Assembly: GCA_947575475.1 (NCBI GenBank)
Contig: CANPNN010000098.1
Span: 1-5,454 of the forward strand
Length of the DNA stretch: 5,454 nucleotides
Source: an uncultured Pseudoflavonifractor sp.
GTDB lineage: Bacteria; Bacillota_A; Clostridia; Oscillospirales; Oscillospiraceae
Direction: 5' to 3'
Shown here: piece by piece, positions 1 through 5,440 of the stretch
Layout of the letters: each line of letters begins with the position of its first letter
Position numbering within the stretch: the stretch's first letter is position 1
Made by a program: the position numbers and the translations under genes
Notes under the pieces: model-generated
Databases searched by the model: none
Seen by the model: the letters and a program-made list of their open reading frames with translations, nothing else
Told to the model about the DNA's origin: nothing

Positions 1-620
1 GAATCCAGCCAGTTAGTGGCCGGGGTGCCGTCGGGCCAGGAGTAGTAGAGACAGTTATGGTACCAGCTGCCGGGCAGGGTGAGACCGCCCCAGTTTTCCC
101 AGGTGTCCCTCGCCGGCGTCCAGCAGCTCCTCCAACGCCTCAAAGCGCTCCACCCGGTAGGTGTAGGCTCCCGCGTCGTGGACCAGCTCCCCGCCGGCAT
201 TGAAAAGGGCCTCCTCAAAGGAGTACACATAGGTCAAAACCGACCCATCGTCATTCAAAAACATCTTATCCGGCGCCTGGTCCGTGGGATACTGGGAGGC
301 ATACGCTCCCTTTACCGCCACGGTGCTGGGCAAGATCAGAGGGCGGTATTGCTGCTCCGGCTCCGCGCTCTCCTTGGAGATGAGGGCAAGGGTATAGTTC
401 CGCACGTGCCTCTTTCCGGCAACCCTACCAGATCGGGCCACATCAACACAACCATGAAATCGGGGGCCTCAAGCTGCCGCTCCACCGTCCGACCCGAAGG
501 GTAGGCCTCGAAAATCTCTTCATAGGTTTTGGAAGGAACCGTCTCCACCCCTAAAGCAGGGAGGGGGAGCGTCAAGGTCAGGGCCAGCAAAGCGCATAGA
601 GCGTGTTTCACGTGAAACAT
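1..620 (-). pseudogene. Secreted protein of unknown function, two frameshifts, 3' end outside window
   Basis: I do not recognise the family. The gene starts at ATG 620-618, about 10 nt after an AAAGGA ribosome binding site, 38 nt downstream of serS. Residues 1-24 form a clear signal peptide: n-region MFHVKH, a hydrophobic Leu/Ala core, and a likely cut after PALG. The reading then changes frame twice. The first frame gives plausible protein to about position 415 (ending in PDLVGLPE), after which that frame turns low-complexity and stops at 336. A second frame continues convincingly (RNYTLALIS, later YTYRVERFEALEELLDAG) to about 110. The original frame then resumes with a Trp/Tyr-rich stretch (TWENWGG, GSWYHN) to the window edge. 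Adding one A in the AAA run at 413-415 and removing one G from the GGG run at 107-109 restores one open frame of about 205 residues. It is either a recent pseudogene or an intact gene with two sequence errors. Expression could depend on serS read-through. Confidence 0.6.
604..619. other. parS site 1, inside the start of the secreted-protein gene
   Basis: This is a perfect 16-bp palindrome TGTTTCACGTGAAACA, matching the Firmicute parS consensus TGTTNCACGTGAAACA bound by Spo0J/ParB. It covers the last two bases of the ATG start codon (620-618) through the second base of codon 6 (CAC). The site therefore encodes the N-terminus MFHVKH of the signal peptide on the minus strand. Confidence 0.93.
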
Positions 621-658
621 TTTTAAGGCATCCTTTTTGGGGGCCGGCTGGAACCCCT

Positions 659-1963
659 TTATTTTTCGGGGATCAGCACTTTTTTCCCACCCATATAGGG
701 CCACAGAACCTCGGGAATTTTTACAGTCCCGTCGGCCTGTAAATTGTTCTCCAACAACGCAATCAGCATCCGGGGAGGGGCCACGCAGGTGTTGTTCAGA
801 GTGTGGCACAGCTGCATTTTACCGTCCTCATCCTTATAGCGGATCTTCAATCTCCGGGCCTGGGCGTCGCCCAGGTTGGAGCAGGAGCAGACCTCAAAAT
901 ACTTCTGCTGCCGGGGGCTCCAGGCCTCGATGTCGCAGGATTTGACCTTCAGATCGGCCAAATCACCCGAGCAGCACTCCAGTTGCCGCACGGGGATATC
1001 AAAATTCCGGAACAGCTCCACAGAATACTGCCACAGCTTCTCATACCAGTCCCTGGACTCCTCGGGTTTGCAGACCACGATCATCTCCTGCTTTTCAAAC
1101 TGGTGGATGCGGTATACCCCCCGCTCCTCCAGACCGTGAGAGCCCTTCTCCTTCCGGAAGCAGGGGGAGTAGGAGGTGAGGGTCTGGGGCAGCTTTGCCA
1201 CGGGGAGGATCTGGTCAATAAACCGGCCGATCATGGAATGCTCGCTGGTACCGATGAGGTAGAGATCCTCCCCCTCGATCTTATACATCATGGCGTCCAT
1301 GTCGGTCTGGGACATGACCCCCTCCACCACGTTGCCGTGGATCATAAAGGGGGGGATGCAGTAGGTGAAGCCCTTGGAGATCATAAAGTCCCGGCCATAG
1401 GCCAGCACTGCCTCGTGGAGCCGGGCGATGTCCCCCAGCAGATAGTAGAACCCGGCCCCGGAGACCCGGCCGGCGGCGTCCAGGTCGATGCCGTTAAAGG
1501 AGTCCATGATCTCGGTATGGTAGGGGATAGGGAAATCGGGGACCTTGGCCTCTCCGAACCGCTCCACCTCCACGTTGGCGGAATCATCGGGGCCAATGGG
1601 TACGCTGGGGTCAATGATATTGGGGATCTGGAGCATGATATGCCGGATCTTTTCGGCCAGCACACCCTCCTTCTCCTCCAGGGCGGCCAGAGTGTCGGCA
1701 TCGGCCTTTACCTCGGCCTTGAGGGCCTCGGCCTCGGCAAGCTTAGAGGGGTCCTTTTTGGCCTGGCCCATGAGCATACCTACCTGTTTGGATTTGGCGT
1801 TGCGGGCAGTACGCAGGTCCTGGGCGGCCTGAATGGTCTCCCGGTTCTCCCTGTCCAGGGCGATGACCTCGTCCACCAGGGGCAGCTTGGCGTCCTGAAA
1901 TTTCTTCTTGATATTTTCCTTCACAATGTCGGGATTTTCCCGAAGAAATTTGATGTCCAGCAT
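659..1963 (-). CDS. serS: Serine--tRNA ligase (SerRS), variant motif 3
   Basis: This cytosolic class II aminoacyl-tRNA synthetase joins serine to tRNA-Ser through seryl-adenylate. The 434-residue length is normal for bacterial SerRS. Residues 1 to about 110 form the N-terminal helical hairpin (start MLDIKFLREN) that grips the long variable arm of tRNA-Ser. The catalytic core shows the serine-binding TxE motif as TSE (239-241), motif 2 around CFRKEKGSHG...RIHQFEK (269-291, with R270), the CSGDLADLK and EVCSCSN segments (331-363), and motif 3 near 388-407 with R398. Motif 3 reads TLNNTCVAPPRMLIALLENN instead of the usual TLNGSGLAVGR form, so this is probably a divergent SerRS subtype. The core is also rich in Cys. 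ATG at 1963 is supported by AAAGGAG 9 nt upstream. It follows the coiled-coil gene after 110 bases and may use its own weak promoter or operon read-through. No T-box leader is seen. Confidence 0.96.
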   Translation of the reverse strand: MLDIKFLRENPDIVKENIKKKFQDAKLPLVDEVIALDRENRETIQAAQDLRTARNAKSKQVGMLMGQAKKDPSKLAEAEALKAEVKADADTLAALEEKEGVLAEKIRHIMLQIPNIIDPSVPIGPDDSANVEVERFGEAKVPDFPIPYHTEIMDSFNGIDLDAAGRVSGAGFYYLLGDIARLHEAVLAYGRDFMISKGFTYCIPPFMIHGNVVEGVMSQTDMDAMMYKIEGEDLYLIGTSEHSMIGRFIDQILPVAKLPQTLTSYSPCFRKEKGSHGLEERGVYRIHQFEKQEMIVVCKPEESRDWYEKLWQYSVELFRNFDIPVRQLECCSGDLADLKVKSCDIEAWSPRQQKYFEVCSCSNLGDAQARRLKIRYKDEDGKMQLCHTLNNTCVAPPRMLIALLENNLQADGTVKIPEVLWPYMGGKKVLIPEK

Positions 1964-2000
1964 GAGGATCGTCTCCTTTATAAATCGGCATTACCGTTTA

Positions 2001-2006
2001 ATTATA
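2001..2006 (-). promoter_or_regulatory. Possible -10 element for serS
   Basis: The minus strand reads TATAAT here, about 38 nt before the serS start codon. At 16-18 nt spacing there is no good -35 hexamer (AGCAAA or similar), and the hairpin at 2017-2033 occupies that position. It could be a weak or activator-dependent promoter, or a chance match in an AT-rich patch. Confidence 0.3.
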
Positions 2007-2016
2007 AGTTGTTGTA

Positions 2017-2033
2017 GGCGAGCTTTGCTCGCC
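2017..2033. repeat. Perfect 7-bp hairpin in the serS leader region
   Basis: GGCGAGC and GCTCGCC flank a 3-nt loop. On the minus strand no clean U-run follows (next bases TACAACAACTT), so it is not a standard intrinsic terminator for the upstream coiled-coil gene. It could slow transcription, act as an mRNA 3'-end stabiliser, or be a copy of a dispersed palindrome. Confidence 0.55.
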
Positions 2034-2056
2034 CGCTCTATTCTCGCAAAGGGAAT

Positions 2057-2072
2057 TGTTTCACGTGAAACA
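2057..2072. other. parS site 2, between the coiled-coil gene and serS
   Basis: This is a perfect TGTTTCACGTGAAACA palindrome. It begins one base after the TGA stop (2076-2074) of the coiled-coil gene and lies upstream of the possible serS promoter. It is expected to be a Spo0J/ParB loading site. No U-run follows it on the minus strand, so unlike parS 4 it does not look like a terminator. Confidence 0.94.
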
Positions 2073-2073
2073 C

Positions 2074-2658
2074 TCACGAAACGTCTTCGGCCTTCAGATA
2101 ATTCCACTCCAAAAGTTGCCTGCAAATCTGCTGGTAGCGGGCCTGGGGGGTAGTCTCGTTGGAATCGGTACTGATGGGCTGGTCGGAAAGGGAGGAGAAG
2201 GACCATCCTGCCCCTCCGTTTGCCTGCTGACGAATGAGTTCCGCCGCCTCCGAGAACCGCTGGGCCCGGTATAGCCGGTCCAACCGGAAGAACTGCCGAT
2301 GGGCCTCCACATCCTCAGAAAGCTGAGCGGCTTCAGCGTCCGCGGTACGGAACAGATCCTGATAATTTTCGCATTGCTCCGTCAAGTCCCTGCTCTGCCG
2401 TTCCAGCTCCTCCACTCTTTCCCGAAGCTCGGAGTTTTCGTCGATCAGGTTTTGGATGGACTGGACCGCCGAGGCCGACTGCTTCAGGGCGTCGGTGGTT
2501 TCGGAATTGACCCGCTGCTGCTGGAAATAGGCCAGAAGCAACAGCAGAAAGGCGGCGGCAAAAAGGATCAGCAAATATCCCATTACGGGAGGAGACCGTC
2601 TTCGGGACCGGGTGTGCTCCGCTTGGTGCTGAATGCCGCCTGAATCTCGCTGGCTCAA
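2074..2658 (-). CDS. Single-pass membrane coiled-coil protein, function unknown
   Basis: I do not recognise a named family. The protein has 194 residues from a TTG start at 2658. TTG is preferred because it has GGAGG 9 nt upstream (2668-2672) and overlaps the spo0J stop (TTGA), the layout of translational coupling. The ATG at 2583 has no ribosome binding site and lies right at the membrane segment. Residues 1-25 are polar and basic (RSRRRS at 17-22). A single hydrophobic helix spans about 26-45 (GYLLILFAAAFLLLLLAYF). Residues about 55-122 are heptad-like and charged (ENSELRERVEELERQ), predicting a coiled coil. A helical tail runs to 146, followed by a Ser/Thr/Gly-rich linker and a last helix (about 171-190). 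The positive-inside rule puts the N-terminus in the cytoplasm and the coiled coil outside. Its place directly after spo0J suggests co-expression with the partition genes, but no role in segregation is shown. Confidence 0.85.
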   Translation of the reverse strand: MSQRDSGGIQHQAEHTRSRRRSPPVMGYLLILFAAAFLLLLLAYFQQQRVNSETTDALKQSASAVQSIQNLIDENSELRERVEELERQSRDLTEQCENYQDLFRTADAEAAQLSEDVEAHRQFFRLDRLYRAQRFSEAAELIRQQANGGAGWSFSSLSDQPISTDSNETTPQARYQQICRQLLEWNYLKAEDVS

Positions 2659-3557
2659 GCTTTGGCCCCTCCCTTCGGGGTCTTGCCTGCTCGGATCTGC
2701 TCCAAAAGCTCCAGCAGGGCATTAAGGTCGTTGTCATCGTAGTATTCCAGCTCGATCCTGCCCTTTTTGGGGCCCTGGACAATGGAGACCTTTCGGCCAA
2801 ATCGGTCGGAGAGATCCTTGGCGGCGGCGTCCCGGTAGATCTTGTAGGGGTCAGCCGCTTTTTCCGGCTCCTTTGTCTTGGGTTGGGAGAACTTTTTGGC
2901 CAGAGCCTCGGTCTGACGAACGGAGAGACCCTCGTCAATGACCCGCTGGGCCAAGGCCCGCTGATCCGATTTGCCGGGGGCGGCCAGAATAGCCCGGCCA
3001 TGACCGGCGGAGAGACGGCCTTCCTCCAAAAGCTGGAGTACCGGGTCGGGCAAGTCCAAAAGCCGCAGGGCATTGGCGATGGCGGGGCGGGATTTTCCCA
3101 TGCGCAGGGAAATGTCTTCCTGGGTCATGTCGTACTCATCCATCAGGACCTTGTAGCCCTTGGCCTCTTCGATGGGGTTCAGATCTTCCCGCTGGAGGTT
3201 TTCAATGAGGCCGATCTCCATGACCTTTCGGTCGTCGGCTTCAATGACCACGGCGGGGACCTCCTTCAGCCCGGCGGCCTTTGCGGCGCGCCAACGCCGC
3301 TCTCCGGCAATGATTTGATAGTAGCCGGAGCTGAGCCGTCGGACGGTGAGGGGCTGGACCACACCGTAAGTGCGGACAGAGTCGGTCAGATCGCTGAGGG
3401 CCTCTTCGTCAAACCGCTTCCGGGGCTGGTTCAGCCCCGGCTGGACCTGAGAGATGGGAAGGGAAAAGGAGCCCTGGCCCTCCTTTTGATCTTGAAGCAC
3501 GGCGCTCTCACCTAAAAGGGCGCCCAGGCCCTTGCCCAAACCACGTTCCTTTGCCAT
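2655..3557 (-). CDS. spo0J: Chromosome partition protein ParB/Spo0J (CTP-dependent parS clamp)
   Basis: This protein binds parS, hydrolyses CTP, slides onto flanking DNA as a clamp, recruits SMC and stimulates the Soj ATPase. These functions are from family knowledge. Residues 1-16 (MAKERGLGKGLGALLG) match the conserved N-terminal ParA-activating tail. The ParB N-terminal domain carries the CTP-binding GERRWRAA (85-92) and ENLQR (119-123). A helix-turn-helix spans about 144-166 (MTQEDISLRMGKSRPAIAN). A C-terminal dimerisation domain follows a Lys/Glu/Pro-rich linker (about 224-235). The residues aligned with the ParB/Noc specificity positions are R157 and G185, the ParB state, which fits the four parS sites nearby. 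At 300 residues it is normal length. ATG 3557 has a strong GGGAGG 9-10 nt upstream. It lies 18 nt after soj and overlaps the next gene, so it is in one operon with soj. Confidence 0.97.
   Translation of the reverse strand: MAKERGLGKGLGALLGESAVLQDQKEGQGSFSLPISQVQPGLNQPRKRFDEEALSDLTDSVRTYGVVQPLTVRRLSSGYYQIIAGERRWRAAKAAGLKEVPAVVIEADDRKVMEIGLIENLQREDLNPIEEAKGYKVLMDEYDMTQEDISLRMGKSRPAIANALRLLDLPDPVLQLLEEGRLSAGHGRAILAAPGKSDQRALAQRVIDEGLSVRQTEALAKKFSQPKTKEPEKAADPYKIYRDAAAKDLSDRFGRKVSIVQGPKKGRIELEYYDDNDLNALLELLEQIRAGKTPKGGAKA
2666..2673 (-). promoter_or_regulatory. Strong ribosome binding site that decides the TTG start of the coiled-coil gene
   Basis: The minus strand reads GGGAGGGG, with the GGAGG core ending 9 nt before TTG at 2658. 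It lies inside the last codons of spo0J. The site makes the TTG start, overlapping the spo0J stop codon, much more credible than the downstream ATG at 2583, which has only pyrimidine-rich sequence before it. Confidence 0.7.
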
Positions 3558-3575
3558 AGGATACTTCCTCCCTTA

Positions 3576-4337
3576 TTATGTATGGTTGCTGGCGATGATC
3601 TCCGCCGCCAGATTTCGGTATGCCTCGGTTCCCCGGGAATAGGGGTCATAGGCGTCAATAGGCTTGCCGTGACTGGGGGCCTCGGAGAGGCGAACCGTCC
3701 GAGGGATCACGGTGGCATAGACCTGGCCGGGGAAGTGACGCTTTACTTCCTCGGAGACTTGCATGCTGAGATTGGTGCGGCTGTCATACATGGTGAGAAG
3801 GACGCCCTCCAGCTCGATACCGGGGTTAAGGGACCGCTTTACAATGCGGACCGTACCCAGCAGGTCGCTCAACCCCTCCAGAGCATAGTACTCACACTGG
3901 ACGGGGACCAGGACTGAGTCGGCGGCACACAATCCGTTTAGAGTCAAAAGCTCCAGAGAGGGAGGACAGTCGATAAGAATATAGTCATAGTCCGCCGCAA
4001 CACTGTCCAGCGCCTTTTTTAACAGGTGCTCCCGGTCGGGAATACCGATCATCTCGATCCCCGCCCCCGCCAGAGCCTTGTTTACCGGAAGAACATCGCA
4101 GTATGGGGTGGATACAATGGCCTTTTTGCAGGGGACGCCCTCAATCAGGACCTCATAGACGCTGGGAGTGGCGGTGGTCTTATCTACGCCCAGACCTGAG
4201 GTGGCGTTGGCCTGAGGGTCAAAATCACAAAGCAAGACCCGCTTTCCTTGGGAACGCAGGGCAGAGGCCAGGTTGACACAGGTGGTGGTCTTGCCTACGC
4301 CGCCCTTTTGGTTCACGATGGCGATCCGTTTTGCCAT
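3576..4337 (-). CDS. soj: Chromosome partition ATPase ParA/Soj
   Basis: This is a cytoplasmic deviant-Walker ATPase that dimerises on ATP, binds the nucleoid non-specifically and is switched off by Spo0J. In Bacillus subtilis, Soj also controls DnaA. The 253-residue length is normal. Visible motifs are the deviant Walker A KGGVGKTT (11-18, with signature K11, G12 and K16), the Walker A' region DFDPQAN (38-44, with catalytic D40) and Walker B LIDCPP (121-126). The C-terminus has the conserved family segment IPRTVRLSEAPSHGKPI. G12, K16 and D40 match the positions used for classical B. subtilis Soj mutants, so it should be active. ATG 4337 is chosen because it begins MAKRIAIVNQKGG and has AAAGGAT 8 nt upstream. 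An in-frame extension to 4433 would run through the promoter and lacks homology. The gene ends in tandem TAATAA stops, 18 nt before spo0J. Confidence 0.97.
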   Translation of the reverse strand: MAKRIAIVNQKGGVGKTTTCVNLASALRSQGKRVLLCDFDPQANATSGLGVDKTTATPSVYEVLIEGVPCKKAIVSTPYCDVLPVNKALAGAGIEMIGIPDREHLLKKALDSVAADYDYILIDCPPSLELLTLNGLCAADSVLVPVQCEYYALEGLSDLLGTVRIVKRSLNPGIELEGVLLTMYDSRTNLSMQVSEEVKRHFPGQVYATVIPRTVRLSEAPSHGKPIDAYDPYSRGTEAYRNLAAEIIASNHT

Positions 4338-4380
4338 GGACGCACATCCTTTCTTTTTACATAAAATAGGTACGAAAACT

Positions 4381-4410
4381 ATTATAACCCAGAATAGGGC
4401 GGAGTTGCAA
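4381..4410 (-). promoter_or_regulatory. Promoter of the soj-spo0J operon
   Basis: On the minus strand there is a perfect -10 TATAAT (4386-4381) and a -35 TTGCAA (4410-4405; 4 of 6 to TTGACA) with an 18-nt spacer. This predicts a transcript start near 4374 and a 5' leader of about 37 nt before the soj ATG at 4337. parS 3 lies about 40 bp upstream of the -35, so Spo0J spreading could affect this promoter. Confidence 0.75.
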
Positions 4411-4450
4411 GAGGAGAACAAAAAAAGGGGCATGGAAAAGGGCTGCCGGA

Positions 4451-4466
4451 TGTTTCACGTGAAACA
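4451..4466. other. parS site 3, upstream of the soj promoter
   Basis: This is a perfect TGTTTCACGTGAAACA palindrome, extended to 18 bp by flanking A4450/T4467. It lies in the noc-soj gap, about 40 bp upstream of the soj -35 element and 103 bp centre to centre from parS 4. The paired arrangement suggests a strong local Spo0J loading zone. Confidence 0.95.
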
Positions 4467-4494
4467 TGACCGGGGAGATCCCGGGGTCAATCTT

Positions 4495-4540
4495 TTTGCC
4501 CCCGCTCATCCATTTTGCCGCTCACCATATGGGGGGCAAA
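4495..4540. repeat. 9-bp inverted repeat between parS 3 and parS 4
   Basis: TTTGCCCCC (4495-4503) and GGGGGCAAA (4532-4540) are exact inverted copies separated by 28 nt. The pair sits between the two parS sites and downstream of the noc terminator on the minus strand. No function is evident. It could be a protein-binding site, a secondary stem-loop, or chance. Confidence 0.5.
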
Positions 4541-4576
4541 TAAAAGCCAGCGATGTTTCACGTGAAACATCGCTGG
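4541..4576 (-). terminator. Intrinsic terminator of noc, built around parS 4
   Basis: Positions 4547-4576 are a perfect 30-bp palindrome centred on parS 4, with arms CCAGCGATGTTTCAC and GTGAAACATCGCTGG. On the minus strand it starts 24 nt after the noc stop codon and is followed by CTTTTATTTG (4546-4537), a U-rich tract. This fits a Rho-independent terminator with a stem of up to about 13 bp around a 4-nt loop. No U-tract follows on the plus strand, so the direction agrees with noc. Confidence 0.78.
4554..4569. other. parS site 4, core of the noc terminator palindrome
   Basis: This is a perfect TGTTTCACGTGAAACA match, extended by seven further symmetric base pairs on each side. The extension is not needed for Spo0J recognition as known from B. 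subtilis and is better explained by the terminator role. Confidence 0.95.
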
Positions 4577-4600
4577 TGGAGGGAGGGGATAGGGGAGGAG

Positions 4601-5395
4601 CTACCGGGGAATACGGATGGTCAATAAAATTTCGTGGTCGGAATCCTGACGGTCGCAGTTGGCGCGGATCCCCGCGCTTTGCATTAGGGAGAGGCCCCGG
4701 GTCACCGTATTGAGGAAAAAACGGACGTCCTTTAGCAAAAAAGTGGGTTTGCTGCGCCGGGGAGTGGGAGCGAGAAGGGCGTCGATGTATGCCTCTGTCT
4801 TTGCCACGGTCAGGTCGTGGTCCACCACATAGTGGGCGGCGGCGGTTTGAGTCGCCGGGTCGGGGAGACGAAGAAGGGCACGGGCGTGACGCTCTGTAAA
4901 GCCGTTTCGGCGCAAAAGCTCCAGAACCTCGGGGGGAAGACGAAGAAGGCGGAGCTTGTTGGCAAGGGAGGACTGGGCTTTCCCAAGCTGTTTTGCCAGA
5001 GCCTCCTGGGACAGGCCGGTAGCGTCCAAAAGGGCCTGGAGAGCCAGAGCCTCCTCCCAAAAGTCCAGATCCCGACGTTGGACATTTTCAATAAGGGCCA
5101 AAAAGGAGGACTGGGTCTCGTCGGCAGTAATAAGAAGACAGGGGACCTCGCTGAGCCCCGCCAGCTTGGCCGCCCGCAGGCGGCGCTCCCCGGAAACCAG
5201 CTCATAGCCGTGCTCTGTCCGGCGGACCGAAAGGGGCTGGAGAATCCCGTGAGCGGCAATGCTGGCGGCCAGCTCCTGAAGGCCCTCGGGAGAAAAGACT
5301 CTTCGGGGCTGGGAGGGGTTGGGGGCAACGGCGTCAACGGGAAGGTATTGAATGCGGGTGGATTCAAAAAGACCCTTTTTTCGGAGGAATGGCAT
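4601..5395 (-). CDS. noc: Nucleoid occlusion protein Noc (ParB paralogue)
   Basis: Noc is a CTP-dependent ParB-family protein. In B. subtilis it binds NBS sites and the membrane and keeps the division ring off the nucleoid. The 264-residue protein from ATG 5395 has AAGAAGGGG about 9 nt upstream. A TTG at 5419 would add eight residues but is less likely. The start MPFLRKKGLFE mixes Phe/Leu with basic residues, like Noc's membrane-targeting amphipathic helix. GERRLRAA (69-76) is the CTP-binding motif and ENVQR (103-107) follows. The helix-turn-helix reads GKAQSSLANKLRLLRLP, followed by TERHARALL. Q141, K147, R152 and R169 align with the Noc positions Q173, K179, K184 and R201 that set NBS rather than parS specificity (from memory of published B. 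subtilis work). This separates it from the neighbouring spo0J. It precedes soj in the same direction but has its own terminator. A second cytosolic chromosome-partition ParB is the alternative reading. Confidence 0.9.
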   Translation of the reverse strand: MPFLRKKGLFESTRIQYLPVDAVAPNPSQPRRVFSPEGLQELAASIAAHGILQPLSVRRTEHGYELVSGERRLRAAKLAGLSEVPCLLITADETQSSFLALIENVQRRDLDFWEEALALQALLDATGLSQEALAKQLGKAQSSLANKLRLLRLPPEVLELLRRNGFTERHARALLRLPDPATQTAAAHYVVDHDLTVAKTEAYIDALLAPTPRRSKPTFLLKDVRFFLNTVTRGLSLMQSAGIRANCDRQDSDHEILLTIRIPR

Positions 5396-5440
5396 AAGGA
5401 AAAACCCCTTCTTTCCCAATGGTTTGGTCTGGATAACCAG

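Noticed and set aside
638..667. Terminator-like GGGG...CCCC followed by TTTATTTTT on the plus strand
   Set aside because: No plus-strand gene ends here, the stem is only about four pairs with a long loop, and in the serS direction no U-run follows.
1328..1341. CCACG-TTGC-CGTGG small palindrome inside serS
   Set aside because: It is a short coding-sequence coincidence without parS core spacing or context.
803..2017. A 404-residue open frame on the plus strand opposite serS
   Set aside because: It is the antisense of a clearly real serS; the Gly/Leu/His-rich low-complexity translation has no family resemblance and the start has no support.
1964..2073. T-box riboswitch for serS
   Set aside because: The gap is only 110 bases, is largely occupied by parS and a hairpin, and shows no TGGNACC-type T-box sequence or terminator/antiterminator pair.
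2056..2274. Plus-strand frames beginning MFHVKH here and at 4273-4713
   Set aside because: The MFHVKH string is simply the translation of the parS palindrome in one frame. The rest is antisense or intergenic without coding character.
3629..3640. TTCCCCGGGAAT in soj, resembling a Noc binding site
   Set aside because: It has an extra C that breaks the symmetry of the ATTTCCCGGGAAAT-type site, and it sits in coding sequence for the conserved SRGTEAYR segment.
4338..4433. N-terminal extension of Soj by 32 residues
   Set aside because: It would begin upstream of the soj -10 element and so not be in the mRNA; the family start MAKRIAIVNQKGG and a good ribosome binding site fit ATG 4337.
4487..4528. 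A 13-codon minus-strand frame (MVSGKMDERGQKD) in the noc-soj gap
   Set aside because: No ribosome binding site, no promoter after the noc terminator, and it is explained by the inverted repeat there.
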